Shown here: positions 24,145-32,765 of the stretch, in pieces | Layout of the letters: every line of letters starts with the position of its first letter | Position numbering within the stretch: position 1 is the stretch's first letter | Origin: Thiohalobacter sp. | Lineage (GTDB): Bacteria; Pseudomonadota; Gammaproteobacteria; DSM-19610 | Assembly (NCBI GenBank): GCA_027080445.1 | Contig: JALWRY010000496.1 | Location: 1-33,865 of the forward strand | Reading direction: 5' to 3' | DNA length: 33,865 nucleotides | Position numbers and translations under genes: made by a program | Notes under the pieces: generated by a model | Databases searched by the model: none | Seen by the model: only the letters and a program-made list of their open reading frames with translations | Told to the model about the DNA's origin: nothing

Positions 24145-26860
24145 TGTCTGATCCACATATGCTTGTGAAGTGATAACAGCGTGTCGGCCCCATATCACCA
24201 AGCCGATGAACAGACGTATGTTTGCCGTCCCTGCCAGGTTTTATCATCCCGCGTTCAACGCATAAGCGCGCAACGAATCGCGCATCGAGTCCGGTGCAAA
24301 CTTCTGATCTCCAAACCTCTGGCAGCAGGAAATATTCAGCCGTTCCGTCCTGGGTCTCGCGCTTGAATCCGGCACGGTTTATCGTCGGCCTGCTCTCGTC
24401 ACCGTCCAGCCGCGAGAAACGGCTGTTCCCGTGCAACTCGAAAAATTCTCTTACTTGCGCAAGTGCTGTCTTTTCTTCCTGCGAACCAGCACCGCCGCGA
24501 TTGTCCAACCAAGCACGGAAACAAACGCTTGCCGCCTGCGTCGCTGCGCCACGCTCCCAACCTGTCAAATTAAGCCCCGTTGCCAACTCACCACCAGCGG
24601 CGATAAGCGCAAACCTATCGCAAACTCTGCGAGCCTGCCCGTCGGCATTGTTTGGTAACGATTCGCCTGTGAAGTCTGCTCGTAAGGAGCGCAGCCGCTC
24701 CCACAGCTTGTCGCGGTTCATATCTACCAGCGCCGCCAGAAATGCCCGCACGGGTGTTCCATAATTCGTGCGTGCAGCGTCCTTTATCGAGTCAGCCAAT
24801 GCAGCACCATCAGGGTAGCCGTGCAGGACTTCAAACAATCCGTATTCTGCACCTGCATCGGCCGGAATATCAGCCAGCCGTACCTCTTGCCCGGCGCGTG
24901 CTTTCTTTCCTGCTTCGCGCATGTGCTGGGCCAGTCCGATTTCACCAGCAGACAAAAACAGCAATCTCCACGTAGATTTCGGCTTTGCCATCCCGTCACG
25001 CCTTGCCCGTTGCTTGCCTGTCCCGTTCGCGAGCATATAGGCCACGTTCCCGGCTTCGCGTGCGTCCACCTGCGCCAGTTCATCGAGACACAGCAGCGCG
25101 TCATTGTGTACCGTGGCGGTGGCTTCTAGGCCGTTGGTTGTCGCCCGCCAGCGTTGCAGGTAATCAGGCCCGCCCCATACTGAAACCGCCGCCGCCAGCG
25201 CCGTGGTTTTCCCGGTGCTACTTGCACCCTGAAAGTTAAGCCCGCCGGACTCATCGCCTGTAATATCCAGCAGCGGCGCGGCAAATGCCGCAGAGACAGC
25301 AAGCGTTAAGCGGGAATTGCCAATGCAAAAACGGCCAACACCTGCACGCCACTGCTCAAGGTTGCCAGCGGTGCGCATCGCGGCCGGTTCGTGCAGGCTT
25401 TGAAGTAACAGGCGCTCGCCATTCTCGCCCAGGGTTTCATCGGCCAACACGAAAGCGTCATCGTGCCATCCGGTTTTATTGACACAGCGCGCCCGTGCCG
25501 TGACGGGTGCGGTTTGTATGTATTCAGTGAGCCGTTGCCGCGCTTGGAGACTGGGTGCGATTTCAAGGCCCATTGATAACAGTGCCCGCCGGTACTCGCC
25601 ACCATCGCCTGCCAACAGTTCTAATGGCATCGCCCAGCGGTGCGGGTGATTGTCGTTGTCGTTGAATTCAAGCAGACGGCCCCACGCGTTGCCGTCGGCG
25701 TCGCGCGTCATTGCGGTTATGTGCAGCGGTGAGCATACCCAGGCCGGTGGTAATGCCTCGCCGTTTTTGTCGGTGCCGTGGTAATAAATGCCGGTGGTGT
25801 CCAGGGTGAAGCGTTCCGGCAGTTCAGGTGCAGGCTTGCCGGGTTTCTGGATTTCCTGCCATGCCTCTGGATCAGCAAGTAACGCCGCGCCGGTTTCAGC
25901 AGTCCACGTTACGTCCGCCGCGTCGCCTTTCGTCGGCATCGGTTCCGGCAGTTTTTCAATTCGTAGCACGGTGACATTATCGGCACCAGCCGCATACGCA
26001 AGTTTTGCGATTTCATCAGCATAGGCTTTGCCCTGCTCGTCATTGTCCGGCCAGATCAGGACAGCACGGCCTTTCAGTGGCGACAGATCAGCCTTGCCCG
26101 CAGCCTTCGCGCCGTTGGGTGTTGTTGTGGTTACACAGTCAGGAAGTAAACCGGCGGCAGCTTCGGCGGCTTTTTCACCTTCACAAATTAGTACCGGTGC
26201 ATCCGGCCTGTTAGTAAGGTGGTGCAGGTTGTATAGCGGACGCGGTGCCTGTATGCCTTTCCACCACCAGGCTTTGCCGTCATAGGTGTGTGGCAGTATT
26301 TGCTTGTCGTTTGGCGTGTCGAAGCGGCAAACGTAAAACAGCGGCCTGCCTTGTACGTCGTGATACGTCCACGTTATAGAAGGTTCTCCATGCGCCGGGT
26401 GTTTGAATGTCGGCGGTGGTGCGGTTTCGGGTATTGGCGTTACCCTTGTAACCCTCGTGTTACACTTTTGGATAACGCTTTCAGTATCATGTAACTTACT
26501 GTTTTTTATCTGTGTTTTATTATCCGTTACCCTTGTTACCCTTGTTACCCTTTTTTTTGAATGTAACCCGAGAAAATCAGCTAATCGGCTTTCAGCTTCG
26601 GACTGTTGGCAATTATCCAGATATGCAACCAGCGAAACAAAATCGCCGCCCGCATCGTCGGTGGCGAAGTCGGCCCACGCCCCGGTGGTGGTGTTGATTC
26701 TGAAACTGCCTGAGTTGTTATCCGTGCGCGTCGGGTTAATCGCGGTGTACTCCGGCCCGTTGTATTTCCCGCCCGGTAGCCACTGGCGCAATACCATGTC
26801 AGCGGCAGCCAAAGCAGCGGCGGCGGTTCTCTCAAAGTCGCGGGAATGTACAGAATTCAT
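24134..26860 (-). CDS. TOPRIM primase / DUF927 superfamily helicase
   Basis: A 908-aa replication protein. Residues 1-100 resemble the primase-associated N-terminus (GSFRINTTTGAWADFATDDAGGD). Residues 223-290 are a TOPRIM domain (LICEGEK with E227; LIWPDNDEQG with D272 and D274). Residues about 350-720 are a DUF927/D5-like ATPase with Walker A GASSTGKTT (545-553) and Walker B LLCLDE (589-594). Such fusions prime and unwind DNA for satellite phages and integrative elements, like P4 alpha protein. Residues 104-141 form a VTRVT-repeat linker encoded by GTTACC DNA repeats. Its ATG overlaps the upstream zinc-ribbon stop (ATGA), so the operon is tightly coupled. Confidence 0.88.
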   Translation of the reverse strand: MNSVHSRDFERTAAAALAAADMVLRQWLPGGKYNGPEYTAINPTRTDNNSGSFRINTTTGAWADFATDDAGGDFVSLVAYLDNCQQSEAESRLADFLGLHSKKRVTRVTRVTDNKTQIKNSKLHDTESVIQKCNTRVTRVTPIPETAPPPTFKHPAHGEPSITWTYHDVQGRPLFYVCRFDTPNDKQILPHTYDGKAWWWKGIQAPRPLYNLHHLTNRPDAPVLICEGEKAAEAAAGLLPDCVTTTTPNGAKAAGKADLSPLKGRAVLIWPDNDEQGKAYADEIAKLAYAAGADNVTVLRIEKLPEPMPTKGDAADVTWTAETGAALLADPEAWQEIQKPGKPAPELPERFTLDTTGIYYHGTDKNGEALPPAWVCSPLHITAMTRDADGNAWGRLLEFNDNDNHPHRWAMPLELLAGDGGEYRRALLSMGLEIAPSLQARQRLTEYIQTAPVTARARCVNKTGWHDDAFVLADETLGENGERLLLQSLHEPAAMRTAGNLEQWRAGVGRFCIGNSRLTLAVSAAFAAPLLDITGDESGGLNFQGASSTGKTTALAAAVSVWGGPDYLQRWRATTNGLEATATVHNDALLCLDELAQVDAREAGNVAYMLANGTGKQRARRDGMAKPKSTWRLLFLSAGEIGLAQHMREAGKKARAGQEVRLADIPADAGAEYGLFEVLHGYPDGAALADSIKDAARTNYGTPVRAFLAALVDMNRDKLWERLRSLRADFTGESLPNNADGQARRVCDRFALIAAGGELATGLNLTGWERGAATQAASVCFRAWLDNRGGAGSQEEKTALAQVREFFELHGNSRFSRLDGDESRPTINRAGFKRETQDGTAEYFLLPEVWRSEVCTGLDARFVARLCVERGMIKPGRDGKHTSVHRLGDMGPTRCYHFTSICGSDNAD
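26526..26552 (+). repeat. GTTACCCTT x3 perfect 9-bp tandem repeat, upstream cluster
   Basis: Three perfect head-to-tail copies, with another copy at 26439-26447 and degenerate GTTAC/GTAAC copies between. They lie in the primase-helicase gene and encode its VTRVTRVT linker. Confidence 0.75.
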
Positions 26861-27066
26861 AAATCCCCCCGAATTGCTCGTATCGCCCGCATGGCCTGTT
26901 GCACTGCATTAAAGTGAATACGCCAGCGGTAGCAGGCAGGGCACAACGGGTAACAAGTATGAGTACCGCAGTTTTTACAGTTGTTGCGTGAGGGCGTAGA
27001 ATTCAGCTTGTTGAGAGCGTTTTGAAATTCTTTGCCAGCCCCGTCTTCGTGCGGGGCTTTTCTCAC
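26857..27066 (-). CDS. Zinc-ribbon microprotein
   Basis: A 69-aa protein starting with GTG, which overlaps the excisionase-like stop (GTGA). Its own stop overlaps the primase-helicase start (ATGA). It contains NCKNCGTHTCYPLCPACYRW, a CxxC-x4-C-x3-CxxC pattern that fits a small zinc ribbon, flanked by basic helices. Translational coupling on both sides supports it being real. Similar Cys-rich microproteins often sit between xis and primase genes in islands. Function unknown. Confidence 0.65.
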   Translation of the reverse strand: MRKAPHEDGAGKEFQNALNKLNSTPSRNNCKNCGTHTCYPLCPACYRWRIHFNAVQQAMRAIRAIRGDL

Positions 27067-27260
27067 TTCGCACCCCCTGTCAGCCAGTCGAAGAAGCGTT
27101 CCTCATTGATTAATATCCGGCGTCCGTTTCTGACAATAACGCCACAGCTTTCCATGCCGTTTTGCTTGCCGTTAAAGATTCTGAAACGCAACCCGCCAAT
27201 GGGGAAAGCCGGGTGCTTTTGGGAAAATTGCTTAACGGTTAAAAATGTTGGTATAGCCAT
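27063..27260 (-). CDS. Excisionase/AlpA-like DNA-binding protein
   Basis: A 65-aa protein starting MAIPTFLTVKQFSQKHPAFP and continuing RNGRRILINEERFFDWLT. The TVKQF...HP...GxxR and R-I-L-I-N pattern is that of winged-helix excisionase or MerR-like regulators. ATG 27260 has GAGGG 7 nt upstream; the open frame extends 9 codons further. First gene of the replication operon. It probably directs excision and/or activates the operon, as AlpA and Cox-like proteins do. Confidence 0.7.
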   Translation of the reverse strand: MAIPTFLTVKQFSQKHPAFPIGGLRFRIFNGKQNGMESCGVIVRNGRRILINEERFFDWLTGGAK

Positions 27261-27370
27261 ATTTTGCCCTCGTTGACAATTCAACATGAACGCAAGCAGC
27301 GAATTGCTGTTTGCCGTCAGGGCTTAGTTTCGGGGATAGAACCCGTGTTGAGAAAGGGAGGAAACTTACG

Positions 27371-28072
27371 TTATTTCGTTGAAGTTTTAGGGATTCTCTT
27401 CAATGATTGTTCAATTAATTTTCCAAGCTGTGCATTCTGTCTTGGGCAATCAATAGCTGTTAAAAAAGAGTCAACAAAACCAAAGAACTTACCTCCATAA
27501 CTCAGGTCAGGCGTATCGGAAATTTTTGTTAGACGATCATCTCGGCCAGTCCCATCTTTAAAAATCGCATGAAGGTCAAGAATTAGCTTCCTATCCAATA
27601 TGTTTAATGGCCTTCCCCCCTTCGCAGTTCTCCGCGTAAGTTCAGACAGTGCTTTTACACTCGCATTTCTCCAATTATTGACTTGATACTCTAGTTCAGG
27701 GCGGCTCAGTGGACGTTCACCGCCTCGAATAGACGGGTCGTTTTGAGCAAGCAAGTGAATATCAATGTCACATTCTTCCTGCAAGCCAAGCTTCCCCAAG
27801 ACATCAAGAAGCGCATTAGCATGTTTCTCCAACGCTTTAAGCAAACTCTTTTGCTCACCAACCGCAGCTTCGGGCATATTCCGATACGCTAGATAATCAC
27901 ATGCACATTGATCTAACCTTTTACGTAAAGGAAAAGACGCTTTAAATCCAAACTTGGTTTTAAGTTCCTTAGTTTGTTTATATTTGAATGACAGGACAAC
28001 GCCCGTGCCGCAAATATCCGAATGATCGGGAAGCGGCTTCTTTTCCCTATTTTTCCTTTTCGCTTCCTTCAT
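27371..28072 (-). CDS. Unknown 233-aa protein between integrase and excisionase
   Basis: A mostly helical, Lys/Arg-rich protein (N-terminus MKEAKRKNREKKPLPDHSD) with no membrane segment and no domain I recognise. Its ATG overlaps the integrase stop by one nucleotide (TGATG), so it is co-translated with int. Candidates are a regulator, an immunity or defence factor, or an integrase partner. The sequence itself does not decide. Confidence 0.65.
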   Translation of the reverse strand: MKEAKRKNREKKPLPDHSDICGTGVVLSFKYKQTKELKTKFGFKASFPLRKRLDQCACDYLAYRNMPEAAVGEQKSLLKALEKHANALLDVLGKLGLQEECDIDIHLLAQNDPSIRGGERPLSRPELEYQVNNWRNASVKALSELTRRTAKGGRPLNILDRKLILDLHAIFKDGTGRDDRLTKISDTPDLSYGGKFFGFVDSFLTAIDCPRQNAQLGKLIEQSLKRIPKTSTK

Positions 28073-29187
28073 CAGCCGAATATCCGCGCATTCATACGCG
28101 CCACCACGCCCGCTGTATGGACTTCACTCAGGTGGCTGTACCGTTTCACCATCTGCAAGGTTTTATGTCCCAGCACTTCGGCTATTTCGGCTATGCTTGC
28201 GCCGTTCATGGCAAGGTAGGAAGCCGCACTGTGCCGAAGATCATGAAACCGGAAGTCTTCAATGCCTGCCGCCTTCAATGCCACTTCCCAAGGGGCGCGA
28301 AGATCCACAGGCTTGTACTGGTTCTTGCCGTTCTTGTCTTTGCTTGGCTTACCGGGGAAAAGCAGGGGGGTATCCAGTCGCCTTACCTTGGCGTGTTCTT
28401 TCAGCAGTTCCAGTGCCTTCCCGGCTACCGGAACCACCCGCAGTTCGCCATTCTTTGTTTCGTGCAACGTGATACGGCACTGATTCAGGTCTACGTTATC
28501 CCAAGTCAGGCCCATGATTTCACCCTGCCGCATTCCGGTAGACAGGGCCAGCACCACCACAGGGTATAGGTAAGAGTTCTTGGAGGCTTCGCAGGCTTTT
28601 AGTAAGCGGGTACGCTCTCCTTCAATAACAGTGCCGTCCGGCGCTGTAGTGTCGTCTGACAGGAAACGTACACGGCCCCGTGGTTCCTTGGGCTTCTTCA
28701 CCTTGCGCATGGGAGAATCGTCCAGCCAGCCCCATTCATTGACGGCTGTAGTAAACGCGTGAGACAGGGCGGCAAGGTAACGGTTTACCGTCGCAGGACT
28801 GCGCAGCTTTTTCGTTTTGGTGGACGTCTGCGTTAGCAGCTTGTCCCGACATTCAACAATCTTCGCCGGGGTTATATCCGCCAGGGTGTAGTCACCGATT
28901 TCATCCTTGAACCATTCAAGCTGCTGTTTCTGGCTCACTGCCTTGGGCTTTGTCGGCAATACGTCCCTGATATAGCGGTCTATCAGTTCACCGAAGGTGT
29001 GTTTGTTGGCTTCCGCTGTCTTGAAATAGCGGTTTTCCTTAATGGCCGCTTCGGTGTTCTTCCCCCACTGCCGCGCATCTGTCAGCCGGGAGAATGTCGC
29101 ACGTTGTGGCGGGAAGCCCTTTAACCGCACATCCACGCGGTAGGATAGCGAACCGTCCTTATTGGTTCGCTTGCGTATGGAAGCCAT
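28072..29187 (-). CDS. int: Tyrosine recombinase (integrase) of the element
   Basis: A 371-aa phage-type integrase. The N-terminus has an arm-binding-like domain (MASIRKRTNKDGSLSYRVDV), followed by the SAM-like core-binding domain at about 65-155 (FGELIDRYIRD). The catalytic domain has R220 (STGMRQGEIMGL), H315 and R318 (HDLRHSAASYL), H341 (VLGHKTLQMVKRYSH) and nucleophile Y350, so it should be active. It lies beside the reconstituted tRNA-Thr, its target. It ends in a 1-nt overlap with the next gene. Confidence 0.95.
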   Translation of the reverse strand: MASIRKRTNKDGSLSYRVDVRLKGFPPQRATFSRLTDARQWGKNTEAAIKENRYFKTAEANKHTFGELIDRYIRDVLPTKPKAVSQKQQLEWFKDEIGDYTLADITPAKIVECRDKLLTQTSTKTKKLRSPATVNRYLAALSHAFTTAVNEWGWLDDSPMRKVKKPKEPRGRVRFLSDDTTAPDGTVIEGERTRLLKACEASKNSYLYPVVVLALSTGMRQGEIMGLTWDNVDLNQCRITLHETKNGELRVVPVAGKALELLKEHAKVRRLDTPLLFPGKPSKDKNGKNQYKPVDLRAPWEVALKAAGIEDFRFHDLRHSAASYLAMNGASIAEIAEVLGHKTLQMVKRYSHLSEVHTAGVVARMNARIFG

Positions 29188-29647
29188 TACACGGCCCCCG
29201 TAGAATCACTGTTAGCCATTGCCGAACCTCCTGAACAGGTTGGTGGTGGTCAGGGCCGCAAGGGTGTTAGCGCACCCTGCTGGCCTGTCTTTTTCACTCA
29301 GGAAAAAACACTACAACAATCCACGGAAATAAGCAACTGTAGATATACAGTCAGATGTTGATTAACCTCAACACATTGTTATTAATATGATTAACCAGTG
29401 CGCCTCGATGCTATGGCGCACTTATGGCGCAACTAACGCATAAAATCGCACCTGCGGGATATTGCCAGGCTTGGGGTTTTGGCTGATTTAGCGTGATTTT
29501 ATTCAGCCGAAAGGCCGGGGAAGTAGAATAGAGCTAGACGAATTCAGGCGTTGAAAATGTGCGCCTTTATGGTGGTTTGTTGCTATGAAGTGCGCCGCCA
29601 GTGCGCCATTTCAGGCCGTCTAGCGGGTAGAGTCTTCGTAAGTCATT

Positions 29648-29653
<6 letters not shown>
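29188..29653. other. attR-proximal regulatory region of the element (no gene)
   Basis: About 460 bases without a credible gene. They contain several GTGCGCC-type sites: 29396-29404 on the plus strand; 29413-29423 and 29424-29434 on the minus strand; 29556-29561 as a partial match; and the tandem pair at 29589-29609. This layout fits the arm region of attR together with the integrase promoter. Confidence 0.6.
29589..29609 (+). repeat. Tandem GTGCGCC site near attR (probable integrase arm site)
   Basis: Two AGTGCGCC copies at 12-bp spacing, matching 21954-21974 at 20 of 21 positions. It lies 39 bases inside attR. Confidence 0.6.
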
Positions 29654-29732
<79 letters not shown>

Positions 29733-29788
29733 ATAGAACAGCCCCAAACGGGACGGGTATTGTATTCGAGCGGCCGAAACGGCGCAAA

Positions 29789-30526
29789 CTATTCACAACT
29801 GACCTGCTGAACCTGGATGTCCTGATCATCCGCCATCACCTGTTGCCAGTCTTCAGCACCCATCGGGGTATGCTTATCGCCCTCGATATCGATCCAGTAC
29901 ACCTTGCGTGTTCTGTAACGCGCCTGGATGAGCGCGTCATAGTCCAGGCGGCGAACCTTGTTCTGGCGAATACGCGCCTTGCCCTTGCTGGAAAAAATGC
30001 CGAGCGATATACGGTTACGCTTGCCGACATAATAATCGTTCATACCGGCTGATTTGAGCGTACTGACGACCTCGGCCGCCTTCTCTGCAGACATCGCGGG
30101 CAGGTAGACCTGGTAACCGGACGGCAGCTGGATTTTACCCTCTCTCAAGGTAGCCACATGCCCCTGCCGCGACAGCCGGGCGAGCAAATCGGAAGGTTCT
30201 TTGCGCGCATCGATTGGTCCGATCGTCCAGCAAGCAGGTGGAGCTTCAACGTCAGCAGGCTGTGTAACGCTGTCAGCTGTCGGTGAGATCGTTTCCGCTT
30301 GCGGGGCGGGTTCCGGCTTAACAGGCGAGGCAGATTCTGCCGCCTGTCTGGCCGCTTCACTGGCTGTTGAAATTCCCCGGTTACGCTCCGACAACAGCAC
30401 GAGGGGTTTGACCCCGGACGGCAAGGGCGCCAATTGCCGGGGCGGGGGTGTGTCGGCAGGTTGTACCTGGTTCCAGGCGAAGTATGCCAGGTTCAGGCCA
30501 AGCAGAAGATAAACCAGGTATTTCAT
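29789..30526 (-). CDS. SPOR-domain protein with N-terminal membrane anchor
   Basis: A 245-aa protein. Residues 1-20 (MKYLVYLLLGLNLAYFAWNQ) form a membrane helix, residues about 25-100 are a Pro/Ala-rich linker, and the C-terminal part from WTIGPIDARKEPSDLLARL to about 195 resembles a SPOR (peptidoglycan-binding) domain (YQVYLPAMSAEKAAEVVSTL, YYVGKRNRISLGIFSSK). It overlaps coaX by 4 nt (ATGA). Genes of this type commonly follow birA-coaX in gammaproteobacteria. It probably binds denuded septal glycan or plays a related envelope role. Confidence 0.8.
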   Translation of the reverse strand: MKYLVYLLLGLNLAYFAWNQVQPADTPPPRQLAPLPSGVKPLVLLSERNRGISTASEAARQAAESASPVKPEPAPQAETISPTADSVTQPADVEAPPACWTIGPIDARKEPSDLLARLSRQGHVATLREGKIQLPSGYQVYLPAMSAEKAAEVVSTLKSAGMNDYYVGKRNRISLGIFSSKGKARIRQNKVRRLDYDALIQARYRTRKVYWIDIEGDKHTPMGAEDWQQVMADDQDIQVQQVSCE

Positions 30527-31275
30527 GCCCTTGCCTCCTCTGCAAACACCGCGAGCCCCTTGAGAACAAGTTCCGGGTCGTATGTCGGTTGGCTCTGAAG
30601 CAATGGCATCAGGCGTTCCGCATCCCCGCCCGTGAGCAAAACCGGGGTTCCGGCGCCCAGTTCGCCACGCAGATCTTCGCTGACCCGGTCAAGCAGGGAT
30701 ACCGCCGCATACACGCTGCCGCCAAGTACAGCTGACTCGGTACTGCTGGCCAGCAGTGCAATCTCTCCCGAATCACCCGCCTGCAGACTGACATCTGCGG
30801 CGCCTTCCGTTAGCGAGGAAATCATAAGATCCACGCCGGGCGTGATCAGACCACCCAGGTGGCGACCGTCGGCAGACAAGGCATCGATGGTAATGGCTGT
30901 GCCACAACTGAGGATAATCGCGGCGCCCCGACAACGCGCGCGGGCCGCGATCAATGCTGCCCAGCGGTCATTCCCCAGCCGCTCCGGCTTCGCGTAGGCA
31001 TTGCTCACCCCGCACTGTTCAGCCTGGCTATGCAGGAATTCCGGCAGGATCTTCCAGCGTCGCTTTACCCAGGTTCGTACAGATTTTTCGAACTCGGCGC
31101 CCGCAACGTTGGACACAATGACCCGCTCCGGTGCCTCGAGCTCTTTCCACGCCGGCCGGGCAATATCCTTGAAGGCCTTGTTACCGCGTAGCAAGGGTGT
31201 CCCGCTGTTCCAGTCCTCACCGTTTTGCAACGCCCACTTGATACGGGTATTGCCGATATCAATCAGTAAGTTCAT
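30523..31275 (-). CDS. coaX: Type III pantothenate kinase
   Basis: A 250-aa protein of the ASKHA fold. It has LLIDIGNTRIKWAL (phosphate 1 loop), LGNDRWAALIAARA (pantothenate-binding region with the Asp) and ILSCGTAITIDAL (phosphate 2 region), and then GGLITPGVDLM. It phosphorylates pantothenate in the first step of CoA synthesis. It overlaps birA upstream and the SPOR gene downstream by 4 nt each, forming a birA-coaX-SPOR operon as in many gammaproteobacteria. Confidence 0.94.
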   Translation of the reverse strand: MNLLIDIGNTRIKWALQNGEDWNSGTPLLRGNKAFKDIARPAWKELEAPERVIVSNVAGAEFEKSVRTWVKRRWKILPEFLHSQAEQCGVSNAYAKPERLGNDRWAALIAARARCRGAAIILSCGTAITIDALSADGRHLGGLITPGVDLMISSLTEGAADVSLQAGDSGEIALLASSTESAVLGGSVYAAVSLLDRVSEDLRGELGAGTPVLLTGGDAERLMPLLQSQPTYDPELVLKGLAVFAEEARA

Positions 31276-32252
31276 CCCGCCAGCCGCACACTGACTTCGC
31301 CGGCATGGAAAGCGCGCAGCTCACCCGCCTGTTCGATGAGCAGGGCGCCACGGGCATCGATGCCCCTTGCCACACCACTCACGTCCGCCTGCTGACCGGT
31401 GTGCAGCTCGACGGGCAGACCCGCCGTGATATCGTGGCGCCGCCACTCTTCAGCAAAGGCCGGGAGTCCCTGTCGGGAAAAGGTATCCATCACTATCACC
31501 AGATTTTCCAAAAGCTTACCTGCCAGTTTGTTCCGTTGTTGTTCAAGGCCACTGGCCCTGAGATCCGCCCAGGGCTGGTCGATTTTTCCGCCGGCGTTGT
31601 CCGGCATATGCAAATTGATGCCGACACCGATAATGACCTGGTAGTTGCCACTGCCCTCACCGGAAAGATCCAGCAGGATACCCGCCAATTTGCGCTGGTG
31701 AAAGAAAATATCGTTCGGCCATTTCAGACCAAGGCCGTTTATACCCAGCCCGGTTAATGTCCGGTGGACTGAGATCGCCACGGCAAGGCTCAGCCCGCCC
31801 GACTGGAGCACACCTTCATCGAGTATGAACGCCAGCGACAGGTACAGGTTTGCGCCATAGGGTGACACCCAGTGACGTCCACGGCGCCCCCGCCCGGCGC
31901 GTTGCCACTCTGCGAGGCAGACATGGATACCCTGGCGGATCGTGGTCGTTTGCCGGCGTTTCAGAAATTCGCTGGTCGAATCCACTTCGCGCAGCACCTC
32001 GAGTGATTCAATTCGCGGCTTTATCGCCGCGTTGATATGCCGGTGAATCGCGTCTGCATCCAGCGGCTCAAACGGTGTCGTCAGGCGATAGCCACGACCA
32101 CGCACCGCATGGATATCCAGTCCGACCTCATCGAGCTTGCGCACCTGTTTCCACACCGCTGCCCGGCTGACGCCGAGTTGCTTCGCCAGGCCTTCACCGG
32201 AGTGGAAACGGCCATCGGCAAGCGTCTCGATCAATCGATAACATATTGACAT
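31272..32252 (-). CDS. birA: Bifunctional biotin-[acetyl-CoA-carboxylase] ligase / biotin operon repressor
   Basis: A 326-aa protein of full BirA length. The N-terminal winged helix (residues 1-60, GEGLAKQLGVSRAAVWKQVRKL) should bind the bio operator. The central ligase domain has GRGRRGRHW (120-128, biotinoyl-AMP loop) and LGLKWPNDIFFHQRKLAGIL, and a C-terminal SH3-like domain follows (GIDARGALLIEQAGELRAFHAGEV). It biotinylates acetyl-CoA carboxylase and, when not needed, represses biotin synthesis. Confidence 0.95.
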   Translation of the reverse strand: MSICYRLIETLADGRFHSGEGLAKQLGVSRAAVWKQVRKLDEVGLDIHAVRGRGYRLTTPFEPLDADAIHRHINAAIKPRIESLEVLREVDSTSEFLKRRQTTTIRQGIHVCLAEWQRAGRGRRGRHWVSPYGANLYLSLAFILDEGVLQSGGLSLAVAISVHRTLTGLGINGLGLKWPNDIFFHQRKLAGILLDLSGEGSGNYQVIIGVGINLHMPDNAGGKIDQPWADLRASGLEQQRNKLAGKLLENLVIVMDTFSRQGLPAFAEEWRRHDITAGLPVELHTGQQADVSGVARGIDARGALLIEQAGELRAFHAGEVSVRLAG

Positions 32253-32403
32253 TACATAAGTTTAACACAGGACAGGGATGCCTCCACAAGAAACAGGGTG
32301 CAGGGAAAATGCACCGGAATTCAATGTTGGGATAGCTCCGCCGATAGCGGGAACAGGTTCAAGCCTGACAACGACAACCCAAGCCGAGAACACGGAAATA
32401 GCC

Positions 32404-32763
32404 ATGAATGCACGACAAAAGGCAGCTCAATCCAGCCTGATCAACTCGCCGGATTTCATCCCGGCGCTGCCATTGTACAAGCGCGCACCACGCGAGGACG
32501 AGGATGGACGTCCACTTTCGGACTTTATGATGATTATCCCCAAACTGCGTGAACGCCCTGATCACCTGGTCAGGGAAACAGTAACCCGGATCGAGCGTGT
32601 CCTGAACCGCTTTACGCACGCCGTGGTGTTTGCGGATCTTAACCTGAAGCTAAACGTCCTCTGGGTCATCGTGCGACCTGAAGCCAAGGTCTCCTGGCGA
32701 CTGCCGGCTGCCATCAATAACGCTGTGCCTGAAGCCTTGCTGGTCGCGCAACCTGCCTTCTGA
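32404..32763 (+). CDS. Conserved-looking hypothetical protein
   Basis: A 119-aa protein starting at ATG 32404 with GGA 8 nt upstream. The open frame runs back to 32278, but that part looks non-coding. It has no signal or membrane segment. The core HLVRETVTRIERVLNRFTHAV followed by FADLNLKLNVLWVIVRPEA suggests an alpha/beta fold. I do not recognise the family. Divergent from birA and convergent with the CBS gene, 2 nt apart. Confidence 0.6.
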   Translation: MNARQKAAQSSLINSPDFIPALPLYKRAPREDEDGRPLSDFMMIIPKLRERPDHLVRETVTRIERVLNRFTHAVVFADLNLKLNVLWVIVRPEAKVSWRLPAAINNAVPEALLVAQPAF

Positions 32764-32765
32764 GG

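Noticed and set aside
23996..26552. CRISPR array suggested by the GTTACC repeats
   Set aside because: The units are 9 bp and head to tail with no spacers, lie inside genes, and no cas genes are near.
32278..32403. Upstream extension of the hypothetical gene at 32404
   Set aside because: The extra residues are low in complexity and no ribosome binding site precedes them, while ATG 32404 has one.
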